From Bacillus swezeyi (GTDB lineage: Bacteria; Bacillota; Bacilli; Bacillales; Bacillaceae), in the NCBI RefSeq assembly GCF_001969815.1, contig NZ_MRBK01000017.1, positions 36,310 to 100,309 of the forward strand: DNA of 64,000 nucleotides, written 5' to 3'. A program made the position numbers and the translations under genes. The notes beneath the pieces were generated by a model. That model was given only the letters and a program-made list of their open reading frames with translations, made no database searches and was not told the origin of the DNA. Positions 1 through 6,312 of the stretch are shown one piece after another. Numbering within the stretch: position 1 is the first letter of the stretch; each line of letters starts with the position of its first letter.

Positions 1-262
1 ATTCGGCCCTGAAAATCAAAAAGATAAAATATTTGGATTCGAACCAACCAATGGTATGCATAACATCCACATGAATCAGGGGAATTCAGGCAGGTGGAAA
101 AAGGACAACGGGATCTATCACGACGGGGGTATATTCATCCAATTTCATGATGATTGGGTTGCGATTTTCTTAGCTTTTTTAACACAATCATGGTGCACCG
201 ATAAAAAAGGCGATCCAATCAAGTTTTGTGGTTTTACAGAGCCTCATAAAGAGTATGAATAA
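1..262 (+). CDS. yukJ: YukJ-like DUF2278 family protein, 3' end only
   Basis: The open frame runs in from the left edge without a stop and ends with TAA at 260-262, so only the C-terminal 86 or so residues are present. The run HNIHMNQGN, followed by DNGIYHDGG and a segment FLAFLTQSW, is typical of the DUF2278 family, whose Bacillus member is YukJ. The function of that family is unknown to me; the His-rich HxxHMNQG stretch looks like it could sit in an active site, but this is inference. No signal peptide or membrane segment is visible in the part present. The gene reads toward a convergent tRNA. Confidence 0.7.
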   Translation, partial: FGPENQKDKIFGFEPTNGMHNIHMNQGNSGRWKKDNGIYHDGGIFIQFHDDWVAIFLAFLTQSWCTDKKGDPIKFCGFTEPHKEYE

Positions 263-391
263 GTGGTTTTCTCTGCGGCTGAAAGCATTTGTAACTAAAC
301 ACACCCTATTATAGGACTTCTAAAATAATTTCTGCTTCTGCCGGCCAGGCTTCAAAGGGGTTTTTTAGCACAAGGCGAGTTTCTTTCACAA

Positions 392-419
392 TAAAAAAAC
401 CCCTTGATATATCAAGGGA
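392..419 (-). terminator. Intrinsic terminator of tRNA-Ala
   Basis: A perfect 18-base palindrome at 401-418 (arms CCCTTGATA/TATCAAGGG) is followed on the minus strand by seven T residues (393-399). It lies 9 bases beyond the 3' end of the tRNA. Confidence 0.85.
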
Positions 420-427
420 TTCAGATA

Positions 428-500
428 TGGAGCATAGCGGGCTCGAACCGCTGACCTCTACACTGCCAGTGTAGCGCTCTCCCAGCTGAGCTAATGCCCC
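428..500 (-). tRNA. tRNA-Ala, anticodon GGC
   Basis: Read on the minus strand the segment folds as a 73-base cloverleaf. The acceptor stem GGGGCAT (from 500) pairs with ATGCTCC, the D-arm is AGCTCAGCTGGGAGAGC-like, the anticodon stem CTACA/TGTAG carries loop CTGGCAG with anticodon GGC (reads GCC alanine codons), and the T-arm contains GGTTCGAGCC. The discriminator base is A at 428. The next bases are TAT, so the 3' CCA is not encoded and must be added by CCA nucleotidyltransferase. It is a single tRNA with its own promoter and terminator. Confidence 0.95.
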
Positions 501-520
501 GTTTATTTGAGACATGATTT

Positions 521-549
521 ATTATAGACGGAATTCGGGATAAAAGCAA
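521..549 (-). promoter_or_regulatory. Sigma-A promoter of tRNA-Ala
   Basis: On the minus strand a -35 box TTGCTT (544-549) and a perfect -10 box TATAAT (521-526) are separated by 17 bases. They lie 21 bases upstream of the tRNA 5' end at 500. Confidence 0.85.
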
Positions 550-617
550 GGAGTTTTTTGCTTCATTTTTATATTTATATTTACAGATATAAACGAGATT
601 GTAAAAATTGAATAAGC

Positions 618-653
618 GACACTAAACGAACAAATATTGATTCGTTTAGTGTC
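618..653 (-). terminator. Perfect 13-bp hairpin downstream of the 146-residue gene
   Basis: GACACTAAACGAA (618-630) is exactly complementary to 641-653 with a 10-base loop. It follows the stop of the minus-strand gene ending at 697. The T-rich stretch after it on the minus strand starts only about 9 bases downstream, so it is a weak intrinsic terminator or another structured 3' end. Confidence 0.5.
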
Positions 654-696
654 TACGTTCCTTACTGCTTAAGACCAGGATCTTTAAATCTGCAGA

Positions 697-1137
697 CTAC
701 TGCCACTTTTTTTGTACAATTCTAAGGTATTCTCTATCCTCCAAGATTAGCTGCGATGGGGAGGTGAATTCAGATAAAACAAGTTCTCTTTTTTTAGAAA
801 TCTCCATATCTTCCTCTCCTGCCCAAGCCGTATACCATTCAATAGAAAAACTATTTTTCATTACATCTTTAATATATGAAAATAGTATTTTTAGACACAT
901 TAAATCTTCTTCAGAATGTACAGGTCTATTCATTGCAAATGTACCTATGTGTGTGTGAACTTGTACTTGATATGGCAGCTTCATATGGATGGAAGCTGCT
1001 TCTATATTTTCAATATAAATGCCCGCTGCATTTGCTCCTGATCTAACTGGGTGCCCTTTACGTGATCTGATTGAAGTTTCTCCAAAAAACCCACCTTCTA
1101 AAGGAATCTTTGCAGAGAGATAATAAAATTGAGTCAT
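697..1137 (-). CDS. Uncharacterised 146-residue protein at toxin cassette scar
   Basis: I do not recognise the family. The predicted product is a soluble 146-residue protein with no signal peptide or membrane segment. It contains HTHIGTFAMNRPVHSEEDL near residues 60-80, which has the look of a JAB/MPN-like or other His/Ser/Asp-bearing fold, but this is only an impression. The start ATG has a purine-rich site (GGGAAAAAGGAA) directly upstream. Its ATG overlaps the TGA that ends the broken toxin-linker remnant (ATGA), the arrangement expected for a gene once translated together with a toxin gene. Position last in the toxin locus suggests a displaced immunity protein or toxin domain. AT-rich composition matches the immunity gene rather than the toxin N-terminal part. 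Confidence 0.6.
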   Translation of the reverse strand: MTQFYYLSAKIPLEGGFFGETSIRSRKGHPVRSGANAAGIYIENIEAASIHMKLPYQVQVHTHIGTFAMNRPVHSEEDLMCLKILFSYIKDVMKNSFSIEWYTAWAGEEDMEISKKRELVLSEFTSPSQLILEDREYLRIVQKKWQ

Positions 1138-1240
1138 TTCCTTTTTCCCTTCTGTTTCTCAGCCTCAATCTCCCGCTCAATCCGCTGAATCGAAATCCTG
1201 TATCTTCGATTTCGATGTTTTGTGGGCGAGGACGATGGGG
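1137..1240 (-). pseudogene. Remnant of a second polymorphic toxin linker
   Basis: The minus strand here repeats the linker of the intact toxin gene at about 2511-2585: the protein pattern AHKxSKSKIQD, then a frame change, then RIEREIEAE. Compared with the intact copy there is one extra A in the run near 1195 (GAAATCC against GAATCC), which shifts the frame. After the shift the frame continues to QRIEREIEAEKQKGKRK and stops at a TGA overlapping the ATG of the next gene. Only the linker survives; the N-terminal module and the toxin domain are missing. It is best read as the scar of a displaced toxin cassette left by recombination. Confidence 0.7.
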
Positions 1241-1291
1241 TTTTTATTGATATCATAATTTGGCTTGTGATTTCATCCCATGGTGCTTGCA

Positions 1292-1429
1292 TTATATGTA
1301 CAATTCTAAGAACTTCTTTAAAATTTTATGGCGAATATAAAAGAATAAACGCATAGAGTTTTCCATGCGTTCACGGTTCATTTGTTTGAACGATTTCTCT
1401 AAAAGGTCAAACAGGGCTTGATTTTCAGG
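1292..1429 (-). other. Open frame without clear start, possible gene remnant
   Basis: A 45-codon open stretch on the minus strand reads PENQALFDLLEKSF... to KKFLELYI and then TAA. It has a Lys/Arg/Glu-rich helical character, no convincing start with a ribosome site, and an in-frame TGA just upstream. It may be the tail of a lost gene of the toxin locus or chance. Within it a short hairpin (arms AACGCAT/ATGCGTT, about 1348-1371) followed by T-rich sequence could act as a terminator for the immunity gene. Together with the linker scar this accounts for the 300-base gap between the flanking genes. Confidence 0.3.
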
Positions 1430-1440
1430 TCAGTTTTTCA

Positions 1441-2082
1441 TTAATTGTTAAAATAGTCATTTACTATTTTATCTAATTTATCATTTCCTTTTTCATTCTC
1501 AGAAAGATATTCAATAAAAAAATCATCTATTCTATCATCTTTAAAACAACTAATATAGAAAAATAATGTTTCTAAACTTTGATTATTAATTATCCACTCA
1601 TGCAAATGTTTGCGACCTAGCTTAATCGCATCCTCTATAAAATGATCATCCTTTACTTCTATCAACAAATCTAATATGAAATCTCTCTCATCTTCATTCT
1701 CTCCTTGCAATATTTCATGCATTTCATCTTTACTCATTTCTAATTTATATATATCCTTTTTCGCCCTCCAAAAATCATCTAAGGAAGTACCCTCTTCATC
1801 ATATAACATTGACCAAAATCCATCATAAGAAATGAATTTATGAATAAACTTATGCGTATCTTCTGCTATTTTCTTTTCAACATAATTAGTATTTTTATTC
1901 GAAATAATTTCAAAATATTTTGCTTCATATGGAATTACGCTTCCGTAATCATCCTGTATTCTAAATGAGATATACTTTTTTTCTTTAAATTTATTTTTAA
2001 ATTCACCTTCATACACTGAATAAATTTTGTTTTTTGTTATATCAGGTACTCTATTGTCTTTTTCTATACACTTAACTCTCAT
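1441..2082 (-). CDS. Probable immunity protein of the toxin upstream
   Basis: A 213-residue acidic, soluble protein with no recognised domain. The N-terminal third (about 1-65) has beta-rich character (IYSVYEGEF, YISFRIQDDYG); the rest is helical and rich in Asp, Glu and Lys. It starts 4 bases after the toxin stop, and its ribosome site (GAGGTGA) lies over the end of the toxin gene, so the two are translationally coupled. Both the gene and the toxin 3' end are strongly AT-rich compared with the rest of the operon, the usual signature of a matched toxin-domain/immunity pair acquired together. The immunity role is inferred from position and composition only. Confidence 0.65.
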   Translation of the reverse strand: MRVKCIEKDNRVPDITKNKIYSVYEGEFKNKFKEKKYISFRIQDDYGSVIPYEAKYFEIISNKNTNYVEKKIAEDTHKFIHKFISYDGFWSMLYDEEGTSLDDFWRAKKDIYKLEMSKDEMHEILQGENEDERDFILDLLIEVKDDHFIEDAIKLGRKHLHEWIINNQSLETLFFYISCFKDDRIDDFFIEYLSENEKGNDKLDKIVNDYFNN

Positions 2083-2086
2083 TTTT

Positions 2087-3679
2087 TCACCTCATTTTAG
2101 CAGGTACAAAATTTTCATCTAAATCTACGATCCAAAATAAATCTTTCTGGTCTTTCCTAAGATCTCTTGGTTTTGGTACTTTAAGTTTACTATCAAATGA
2201 ACTTATTTCACCAGTCTTAAAATTTTGATAGAAATGAATCTTCCCTTCTCCAAATTCTGTTTGGTATGAGTATCTTGATTCCATTTTCCACCAGTCGCTG
2301 ATATTGGAACCATCCTTAGTCAATATATCAACTGCTTTTTGATCCCACAAATCGGCTCCATTAATAATTTTATTTGAATTGCTAATGATATCGTCCTTTA
2401 ATAATTCTTTTTTATATTGTAAATACGCATATAAATCATTAGGAACTTTGTTATATACTTTGGAATTACCCGAAACACTCGACTCACTAGTTCCTTTCCC
2501 AACACCTCTCCCAGCCTCAATCTCCCGCTCAATCCTCGAAATCGAATCCTGTATCTTCGATTTCGATGCTTTGTGGGCGTCGTTGACGCTTCCATGGAAG
2601 TCGGTGCCTTTGCGGGCGAGGACGCTGCCCTGGGCTTCTGCGCCGCGGGCGATGTCGGTGAGGGCGTCTGTGCTTTTGGCGAACTGTTTTTTGATAGCGA
2701 AGCCTGCGTCATTGAGTTTGTCTTGCGCTTTCAGTCCGCCCGCCCGCATGCGGTTTGTCCAGATCGAGCTGCTTTCTTTAAATGATTGTATCACATGTTC
2801 CGTTTTGCCTGATACTTTGCCGATTGTTGCCGAGCCTTGGAGGGCTTTGGCTCCGCTCAGCCCTGGAATGACCTCTAGGGTGCCGGTTATGCCGCTGATT
2901 ACCTGTTCATCTGTTGACAGTTTTCGTCGCGTCCCCCAGTCTTGTCCCGTCACTGAGTTGGAGACGGAAAGCCCGCCGACTGCTGCTCCGGCATAGAAGC
3001 CGGCCGGCGCGCAAAAGATCGTAAGCACGACAACGCCGCCGCCAAGGATCAGATCACGCCACAATTCCTGACCCTTTTGGACGTCTGTGATCGATTCGTA
3101 CTCAAAGCCGCGGGCGGAAACGATTGCTTTGGAGTAGTCTTCATAGGTCAATTCGATTTCCGGGTGTTCTGCCTTAAATGCTTTATATTCTTCATTCAGC
3201 ACATGGTCAAACGCTTTTGAATCTTTGAAAATATCGTCCACGGTAATTTCCCTTTTGTCCTCTTGGACGGCCTGCTTGTTCATGCCGTAGCCGACATAGG
3301 TTGTCTCTTTGGAGCCGATTCGGTTTTTTGTCTTGTAGTTGCGGATGGACATGGCTTCCATCTTATCCGCAAAAGCGTCCATTTTTTTGTGGAAAGGATC
3401 GTCAATGTGGTCTGCTACTAAACTGCCGGCTTTCAGACAAAAGTCAGACAGTTTCTGATAATCCTTGAACAGCTCTTCGATCTTGCTTTTTTTGCTGGAA
3501 TGGCTAAAGCCGATCGCTCTGTCACTGTCTTTGTCTTTTATTTTAGATTCGATATCTTCCAAGAGGTCATTGAGCTTTAAAAGGCTTGATTTCGCTCCCC
3601 CTCCGTACTTTCCGCCCGTTAACGCATCCAGGCCGTCTTTCATGCCTTGCCATTCTTCCGGGCTGAATTTCACATCCAT
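2087..3679 (-). CDS. Polymorphic toxin with pre-toxin domain and variable C-terminus (T7SS-type)
   Basis: The 530-residue product has three parts. Residues 1-190 are helical and charged with no signal peptide, fitting an Esx/type VII substrate rather than a Sec substrate. Residues about 205-300 hold two hydrophobic stretches (LILGGGVVVLTIFCAPAGF) and the run TGQDWGTRRKLSTDEQ...GTLEVIPG, which resembles the PT-TG pre-toxin region of polymorphic toxins. Residues 300-390 are a coiled linker (SRIEREIEAG). From about residue 393 (near base 2500) the base composition drops sharply in GC and a separate C-terminal domain of roughly 135 residues begins; I do not recognise its activity. A canonical LXG N-terminus is not evident. 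The immunity candidate follows at once. The start ATG has GAGGCGAT 8-11 bases upstream. Confidence 0.75.
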   Translation of the reverse strand: MDVKFSPEEWQGMKDGLDALTGGKYGGGAKSSLLKLNDLLEDIESKIKDKDSDRAIGFSHSSKKSKIEELFKDYQKLSDFCLKAGSLVADHIDDPFHKKMDAFADKMEAMSIRNYKTKNRIGSKETTYVGYGMNKQAVQEDKREITVDDIFKDSKAFDHVLNEEYKAFKAEHPEIELTYEDYSKAIVSARGFEYESITDVQKGQELWRDLILGGGVVVLTIFCAPAGFYAGAAVGGLSVSNSVTGQDWGTRRKLSTDEQVISGITGTLEVIPGLSGAKALQGSATIGKVSGKTEHVIQSFKESSSIWTNRMRAGGLKAQDKLNDAGFAIKKQFAKSTDALTDIARGAEAQGSVLARKGTDFHGSVNDAHKASKSKIQDSISRIEREIEAGRGVGKGTSESSVSGNSKVYNKVPNDLYAYLQYKKELLKDDIISNSNKIINGADLWDQKAVDILTKDGSNISDWWKMESRYSYQTEFGEGKIHFYQNFKTGEISSFDSKLKVPKPRDLRKDQKDLFWIVDLDENFVPAKMR

Positions 3680-3697
3680 CAGATGATCGCCTCGTTT

Positions 3698-4018
3698 CTA
3701 TTTCTGGATCTGGTAGAGTTTTTGGAGCTCCTTATCTGTTTCATACATTTTTTCCATCGCATAGTTGACAATCTGGGCGGCCATCGAGTAATTATCAAAC
3801 AGCTCCATCGTTTTTCCGAGGATTTCCGGGTAGCTTTCAACCGTTTTCAGGGCTTTGCCAGCTTTATAAAAATCAGACTCTGCGAGTTTTTTAATTTCCG
3901 GCTGGACTCCCTCTATGTAAATCTCACAAATGTTTTTCAGTTTATTTGAAATGGTGATCATTTCTTCAAACTCAACGTGTATGTTTGTGCCGCCTCCTGC
4001 TCCGCCTTCGGCATTCAT
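3698..4018 (-). CDS. Small helical partner protein of the toxin
   Basis: A 106-residue protein predicted to be mostly helical after a Gly-rich start (AEGGAGGG). It has the size and amphipathic character of WXG100-like or LXG-associated helical partners but no WxG motif that I can see. Its ATG overlaps the end of the preceding gene by 4 bases and it lies 18 bases before the toxin gene. In type VII loci, small helical proteins of this kind bind the N-terminal domain of the toxin and deliver it to the secretion ATPase; that role here is inferred from position. Confidence 0.65.
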   Translation of the reverse strand: MNAEGGAGGGTNIHVEFEEMITISNKLKNICEIYIEGVQPEIKKLAESDFYKAGKALKTVESYPEILGKTMELFDNYSMAAQIVNYAMEKMYETDKELQKLYQIQK

Positions 4019-4722
4019 ACCATCGCCCTCCCTGCTCTGAAATTAATATGTAGCGCATCATAAATCCGGTTGTTCATGATGTAGAGACTGATCCATTCGT
4101 ATCGGTCATTTAACGGATCAATGCAGATAAAGTCTTCACCCTTTGTGAAATACAAGTTGGTTGTCTGAAAACCGGGGTCTGTCAGACTTTGAACTGCAGC
4201 AAACCTGAATGTTTCAACAGCCAGGATCTCTTTTTCGTCAAGGTCCATCGCCCTTACTTCCGCTTTTTCGCCGGGATTCATCGGTTTTGTCAAAAAGGAC
4301 CGGTCTTTTTCCCGCGGCTCTCTCATTAAAAAGGAAACTTTTGAAATGAGCGACAAATAAACTTCCCGTTTTTCCAGATAGTCAAATGTGTAGACTTTGC
4401 CCGGGCCTATTTCCGTAAGAACGATGACGCGCTCTTCGTCGTCTGGAAGAAAGGCGCACATGACATTATTGAAGCGTACATATTCTTTGCTTTCTTGATA
4501 TTGTTTCAGCATTTCCGTCATGAAAAAAGCAGCACGGGTCAGCTTGCCTTCTTTTGTAAGGATTCCTTTTTCGATCAGGCCATCCAAAGCTTTCACCGCA
4601 CAGTCAGGCTCGGTCAAAGCGAGCTGTTCGCGTTCGGGTAGGCCGAATATGTAGGATACCCCGGCCGCTCCGGCTAAAACATAAAGTTCCGCCGCTGTGA
4701 GCGTATCTATTTTCACCAGCAT
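4015..4722 (-). CDS. DUF5081-like protein of type VII toxin loci
   Basis: A 235-residue soluble protein. The N-terminal 70 residues read like a winged-helix region (LTAAELYVLAGAAG, ALDGLIEKGILTKEGKLT) and the rest is alpha/beta. The layout resembles the DUF5081/EspG-like proteins found beside Esx-type toxins in Bacillus and Listeria, which may act as chaperones for secretion substrates; I hold the family name with moderate confidence. GGAAGGGG precedes the ATG by about 6 bases. The gene sits between the two small helical proteins upstream and the toxin downstream and overlaps its neighbour by ATGA, so all are likely one transcript. Confidence 0.6.
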   Translation of the reverse strand: MLVKIDTLTAAELYVLAGAAGVSYIFGLPEREQLALTEPDCAVKALDGLIEKGILTKEGKLTRAAFFMTEMLKQYQESKEYVRFNNVMCAFLPDDEERVIVLTEIGPGKVYTFDYLEKREVYLSLISKVSFLMREPREKDRSFLTKPMNPGEKAEVRAMDLDEKEILAVETFRFAAVQSLTDPGFQTTNLYFTKGEDFICIDPLNDRYEWISLYIMNNRIYDALHINFRAGRAMV

Positions 4723-4739
4723 GTCGTTCCCCTTCCATG

Positions 4740-5090
4740 TTATAGGTTTTGAATTTCTTTCACTTCGCTGAGCTTAGAGAAATCGTCGATGCTTTTCTCT
4801 AACACATTCAGCGCAGATGTATGATCTTCCAATGCATCTTTCATATCTGCATTTAAATCAATGATCAATTCAAGATAACTGAGGAAAGCATCGCGCGTTT
4901 TCCCGCTCCATTTTCCGCTTTCGACATATGACTTTAATTCTTTTGCCTTGTTTAGCGAGTCACTGACGTGTTTTTCGATTGCTTTTGCATGGGAAAGCGC
5001 CTTAATCGTTCCATTATGGGACAATTTCACAGCTTCTCCGCTTACTTTCGACTCGGCCGTATGATAGTTGTAATATCCGTATCCGTCCAT
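4740..5090 (-). CDS. YwqI-like (DUF5344) small type VII-associated protein
   Basis: The product from the ATG at 5090 is 116 residues, predicted as two long helices with a turn at SGKWSGKTRDAFLSYLELI; the GKWSG-DAF pattern is WXG100-like. This resembles YwqI/DUF5344 proteins, which accompany YwqH and an LXG toxin in B. subtilis. A longer in-frame extension exists up to 5210, but it overlaps the upstream gene and is basic and low-complexity, and a GGAGGGG site lies about 12 bases before 5090, so the shorter start is chosen. Likely part of a heterodimer or trimer that targets the toxin to the Esx secretion machine (inference from family). Confidence 0.7.
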   Translation of the reverse strand: MDGYGYYNYHTAESKVSGEAVKLSHNGTIKALSHAKAIEKHVSDSLNKAKELKSYVESGKWSGKTRDAFLSYLELIIDLNADMKDALEDHTSALNVLEKSIDDFSKLSEVKEIQNL

Positions 5091-5109
5091 CGTGTTAGCT
5101 GCCCCTCCT

Positions 5110-5472
5110 CTACGCCTTTTTCTCTTCAGCTTCTGCTTTTGCTTTATAATGCTCCCATTTGCTTTTGGCCTTCGTCTTTGCGCTTTGAATATCATCGAGC
5201 ATATCGTCAAAATGCTTGATCAAATCCTTTAGGTCGGCATCCTTTTCATGGCGCGCATTTTCAAATTCATGAGAAGGGATTTTCATATCCGGGAGATTGT
5301 TTGTTTTATAAGCTTTTTTTGTCGCTTTTGCATCTGATAATTTTGTTTTAACTTCACTTTCTTTATCAGATAAAAAGTCGTATAAATTTTTATAATCATC
5401 CCGTTTACGTTCATTTTCAGTGTAAGAAATGTGCAAAAAGTTACCTGCTGAGTCCCAAAAACTTTCACTCAC
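5110..5472 (-). CDS. YwqH-like (DUF5082) small type VII-associated protein
   Basis: A 120-residue, highly charged protein predicted to form a helical hairpin, with a Lys/Glu/Ala-rich tail. It resembles the YwqH/DUF5082 proteins that head LXG toxin operons in Bacillus. The start is GTG at 5472 with GAAAGGGGA 8 bases upstream. It is followed after 19 bases by the YwqI-like gene. In B. subtilis the ywqH-ywqI-ywqJ-ywqK order has the same logic: small helical partners, toxin, immunity. Confidence 0.7.
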   Translation of the reverse strand: MSESFWDSAGNFLHISYTENERKRDDYKNLYDFLSDKESEVKTKLSDAKATKKAYKTNNLPDMKIPSHEFENARHEKDADLKDLIKHFDDMLDDIQSAKTKAKSKWEHYKAKAEAEEKKA

Positions 5473-5499
5473 GGCAGTGTCCCCTTTCCATTCTACTAG

Positions 5500-5769
5500 T
5501 CAATAAAAACTATTTTCCTCTAGTGGATTATATTGTAATAAAATAATATTACAGGAAGGTCCTATTTGAATGAATAGGTTAAATGAATCGTTTTTTGTGT
5601 GAAAACATGAAATATACGAGCTGATCAGTCTATTTTCTAAGGAAAAAGAATTAGTCCTATACTCCCTCATCACTCCCAATGGGGTCTTATTCTTAGTCGT
5701 GTCAAGATAGCAAAAGACATGTTTTTCACTTTCACAAAGCAGAAAATCGATTTCAAGTTCAGCCGACAC
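5500..5769 (-). CDS. Hypothetical 89-residue protein at head of toxin operon
   Basis: I do not recognise it. The 89-residue product is a mix of beta and helix with no membrane span. The only plausible start in the long frame is GTG at 5769, with just a weak GGAA site about 14 bases upstream, so the start or even the coding status is uncertain. It reads in the same direction as the five toxin-locus genes and ends 27 bases before the next. Composition is AT-rich, like the variable parts of the locus. Confidence 0.45.
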   Translation of the reverse strand: MSAELEIDFLLCESEKHVFCYLDTTKNKTPLGVMREYRTNSFSLENRLISSYISCFHTKNDSFNLFIQIGPSCNIILLQYNPLEENSFY

Positions 5770-5796
5770 ACCGCTTCAAATCATTTCCTGAGAAAT

Positions 5797-5826
5797 ATTT
5801 TCTTTCGAAGAAAATTACAGTATAAT
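5797..5826 (+). promoter_or_regulatory. -10 box with overlapping inverted repeat upstream of zinc-ribbon gene
   Basis: A perfect -10 hexamer TATAAT at 5821-5826 lies 39 bases before the ATG at 5866. The -35 area is poor but coincides with an inverted repeat, arms ATTTTCTT and AAGAAAAT around TCG (5797-5815). This could be an operator. Confidence 0.5.
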
Positions 5827-5865
5827 GGAAATATTCGATTGACACAGTGAAAGGAGAAAAGCCCC

Positions 5866-6075
5866 ATGCGTGATCATAAAGGGTGCATCAAGTGCGGTAG
5901 CATGGATGCAGGACAGAAAGAAATTGCGACGACCGGCACCGGTCTCTCCAAAGTGTTTGACGTGCAGAATAACCGTTTTCTCGTCGTATATTGCAAAAAC
6001 TGCGGGTATTCGGAGCTGTACAATAAAAAAGCTTCGACTGCCGGAAACATTCTTGACTTGTTCTTTGGAGGATGA
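5866..6075 (+). CDS. Zinc-ribbon protein (DUF2082-like)
   Basis: A 69-residue protein with two cysteine pairs, CIKCG near residues 7-11 and CKNCGY near 43-48, forming a four-Cys zinc ribbon. Between them is a short beta region (VQNNRFLVVYC) and the tail ends in a hydrophobic ILDLFFGG. This matches the DUF2082 zinc-ribbon family, annotated as putative nucleic-acid-binding proteins. A strong ribosome site (AAAGGAG) lies 9-10 bases before the ATG. The next gene begins 23 bases downstream, so the pair is probably co-transcribed. Confidence 0.8.
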   Translation: MRDHKGCIKCGSMDAGQKEIATTGTGLSKVFDVQNNRFLVVYCKNCGYSELYNKKASTAGNILDLFFGG

Positions 6076-6098
6076 CAGTCAGAAAGGAGAATCCAGCC

Positions 6099-6272
6099 AT
6101 GATGGAGAAATACGGATTATGCATCGCCCTATTTATTTTGGCATTATGTGTTCACTCCAATATCATCGTTGAGAGCCCGCTGCTTCAGACGATCATTAAA
6201 ATGGTTTCTTTATTTATAATGGCTGCGGCAGCTCTTGCAGCATTTATTAAAAGCATCAGGCAGCCGGAATAA
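6099..6272 (+). CDS. Small two-span membrane protein
   Basis: A 57-residue hydrophobic protein with two predicted membrane segments, about residues 5-22 and 30-50, and a short basic tail (KSIRQPE). The start is set at the ATG 6099, 9 bases after AAAGGAG; the upstream in-frame ATG at 6072 overlaps the previous gene and has no site. I do not recognise the family. It shares a transcript with the zinc-ribbon gene and ends just before a bidirectional terminator. Confidence 0.65.
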   Translation: MMEKYGLCIALFILALCVHSNIIVESPLLQTIIKMVSLFIMAAAALAAFIKSIRQPE

Positions 6273-6283
6273 AAAGGGATGAA

Positions 6284-6312
6284 AAAGCGGGGAAAACCTT
6301 ATTCCCCGCTTT
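6284..6312. terminator. Bidirectional terminator
   Basis: Arms AAAGCGGGG (6284-6292, extended by AA) and CCCCGCTTT (6304-6312) with A and T tracts on the outside. It serves the plus-strand pair to the left and overlaps the stop codon of the minus-strand gene to the right. Confidence 0.8.

Noticed and set aside
2379..2996. 205-codon plus-strand open frame over the toxin gene
   Set aside because: It is antisense to a well-supported gene, has no ribosome site and its product is low-complexity; a by-product of the GC-rich codon usage of the toxin middle part.
3698..4018. Calling the 106-residue protein a WXG100 (EsxA/YukE) protein
   Set aside because: Size and helical character fit, but no W-x-G turn is visible, so only a partner role is suggested.
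4968..5219. 83-codon plus-strand frame in the toxin operon
   Set aside because: Antisense to two coupled genes, no ribosome site.
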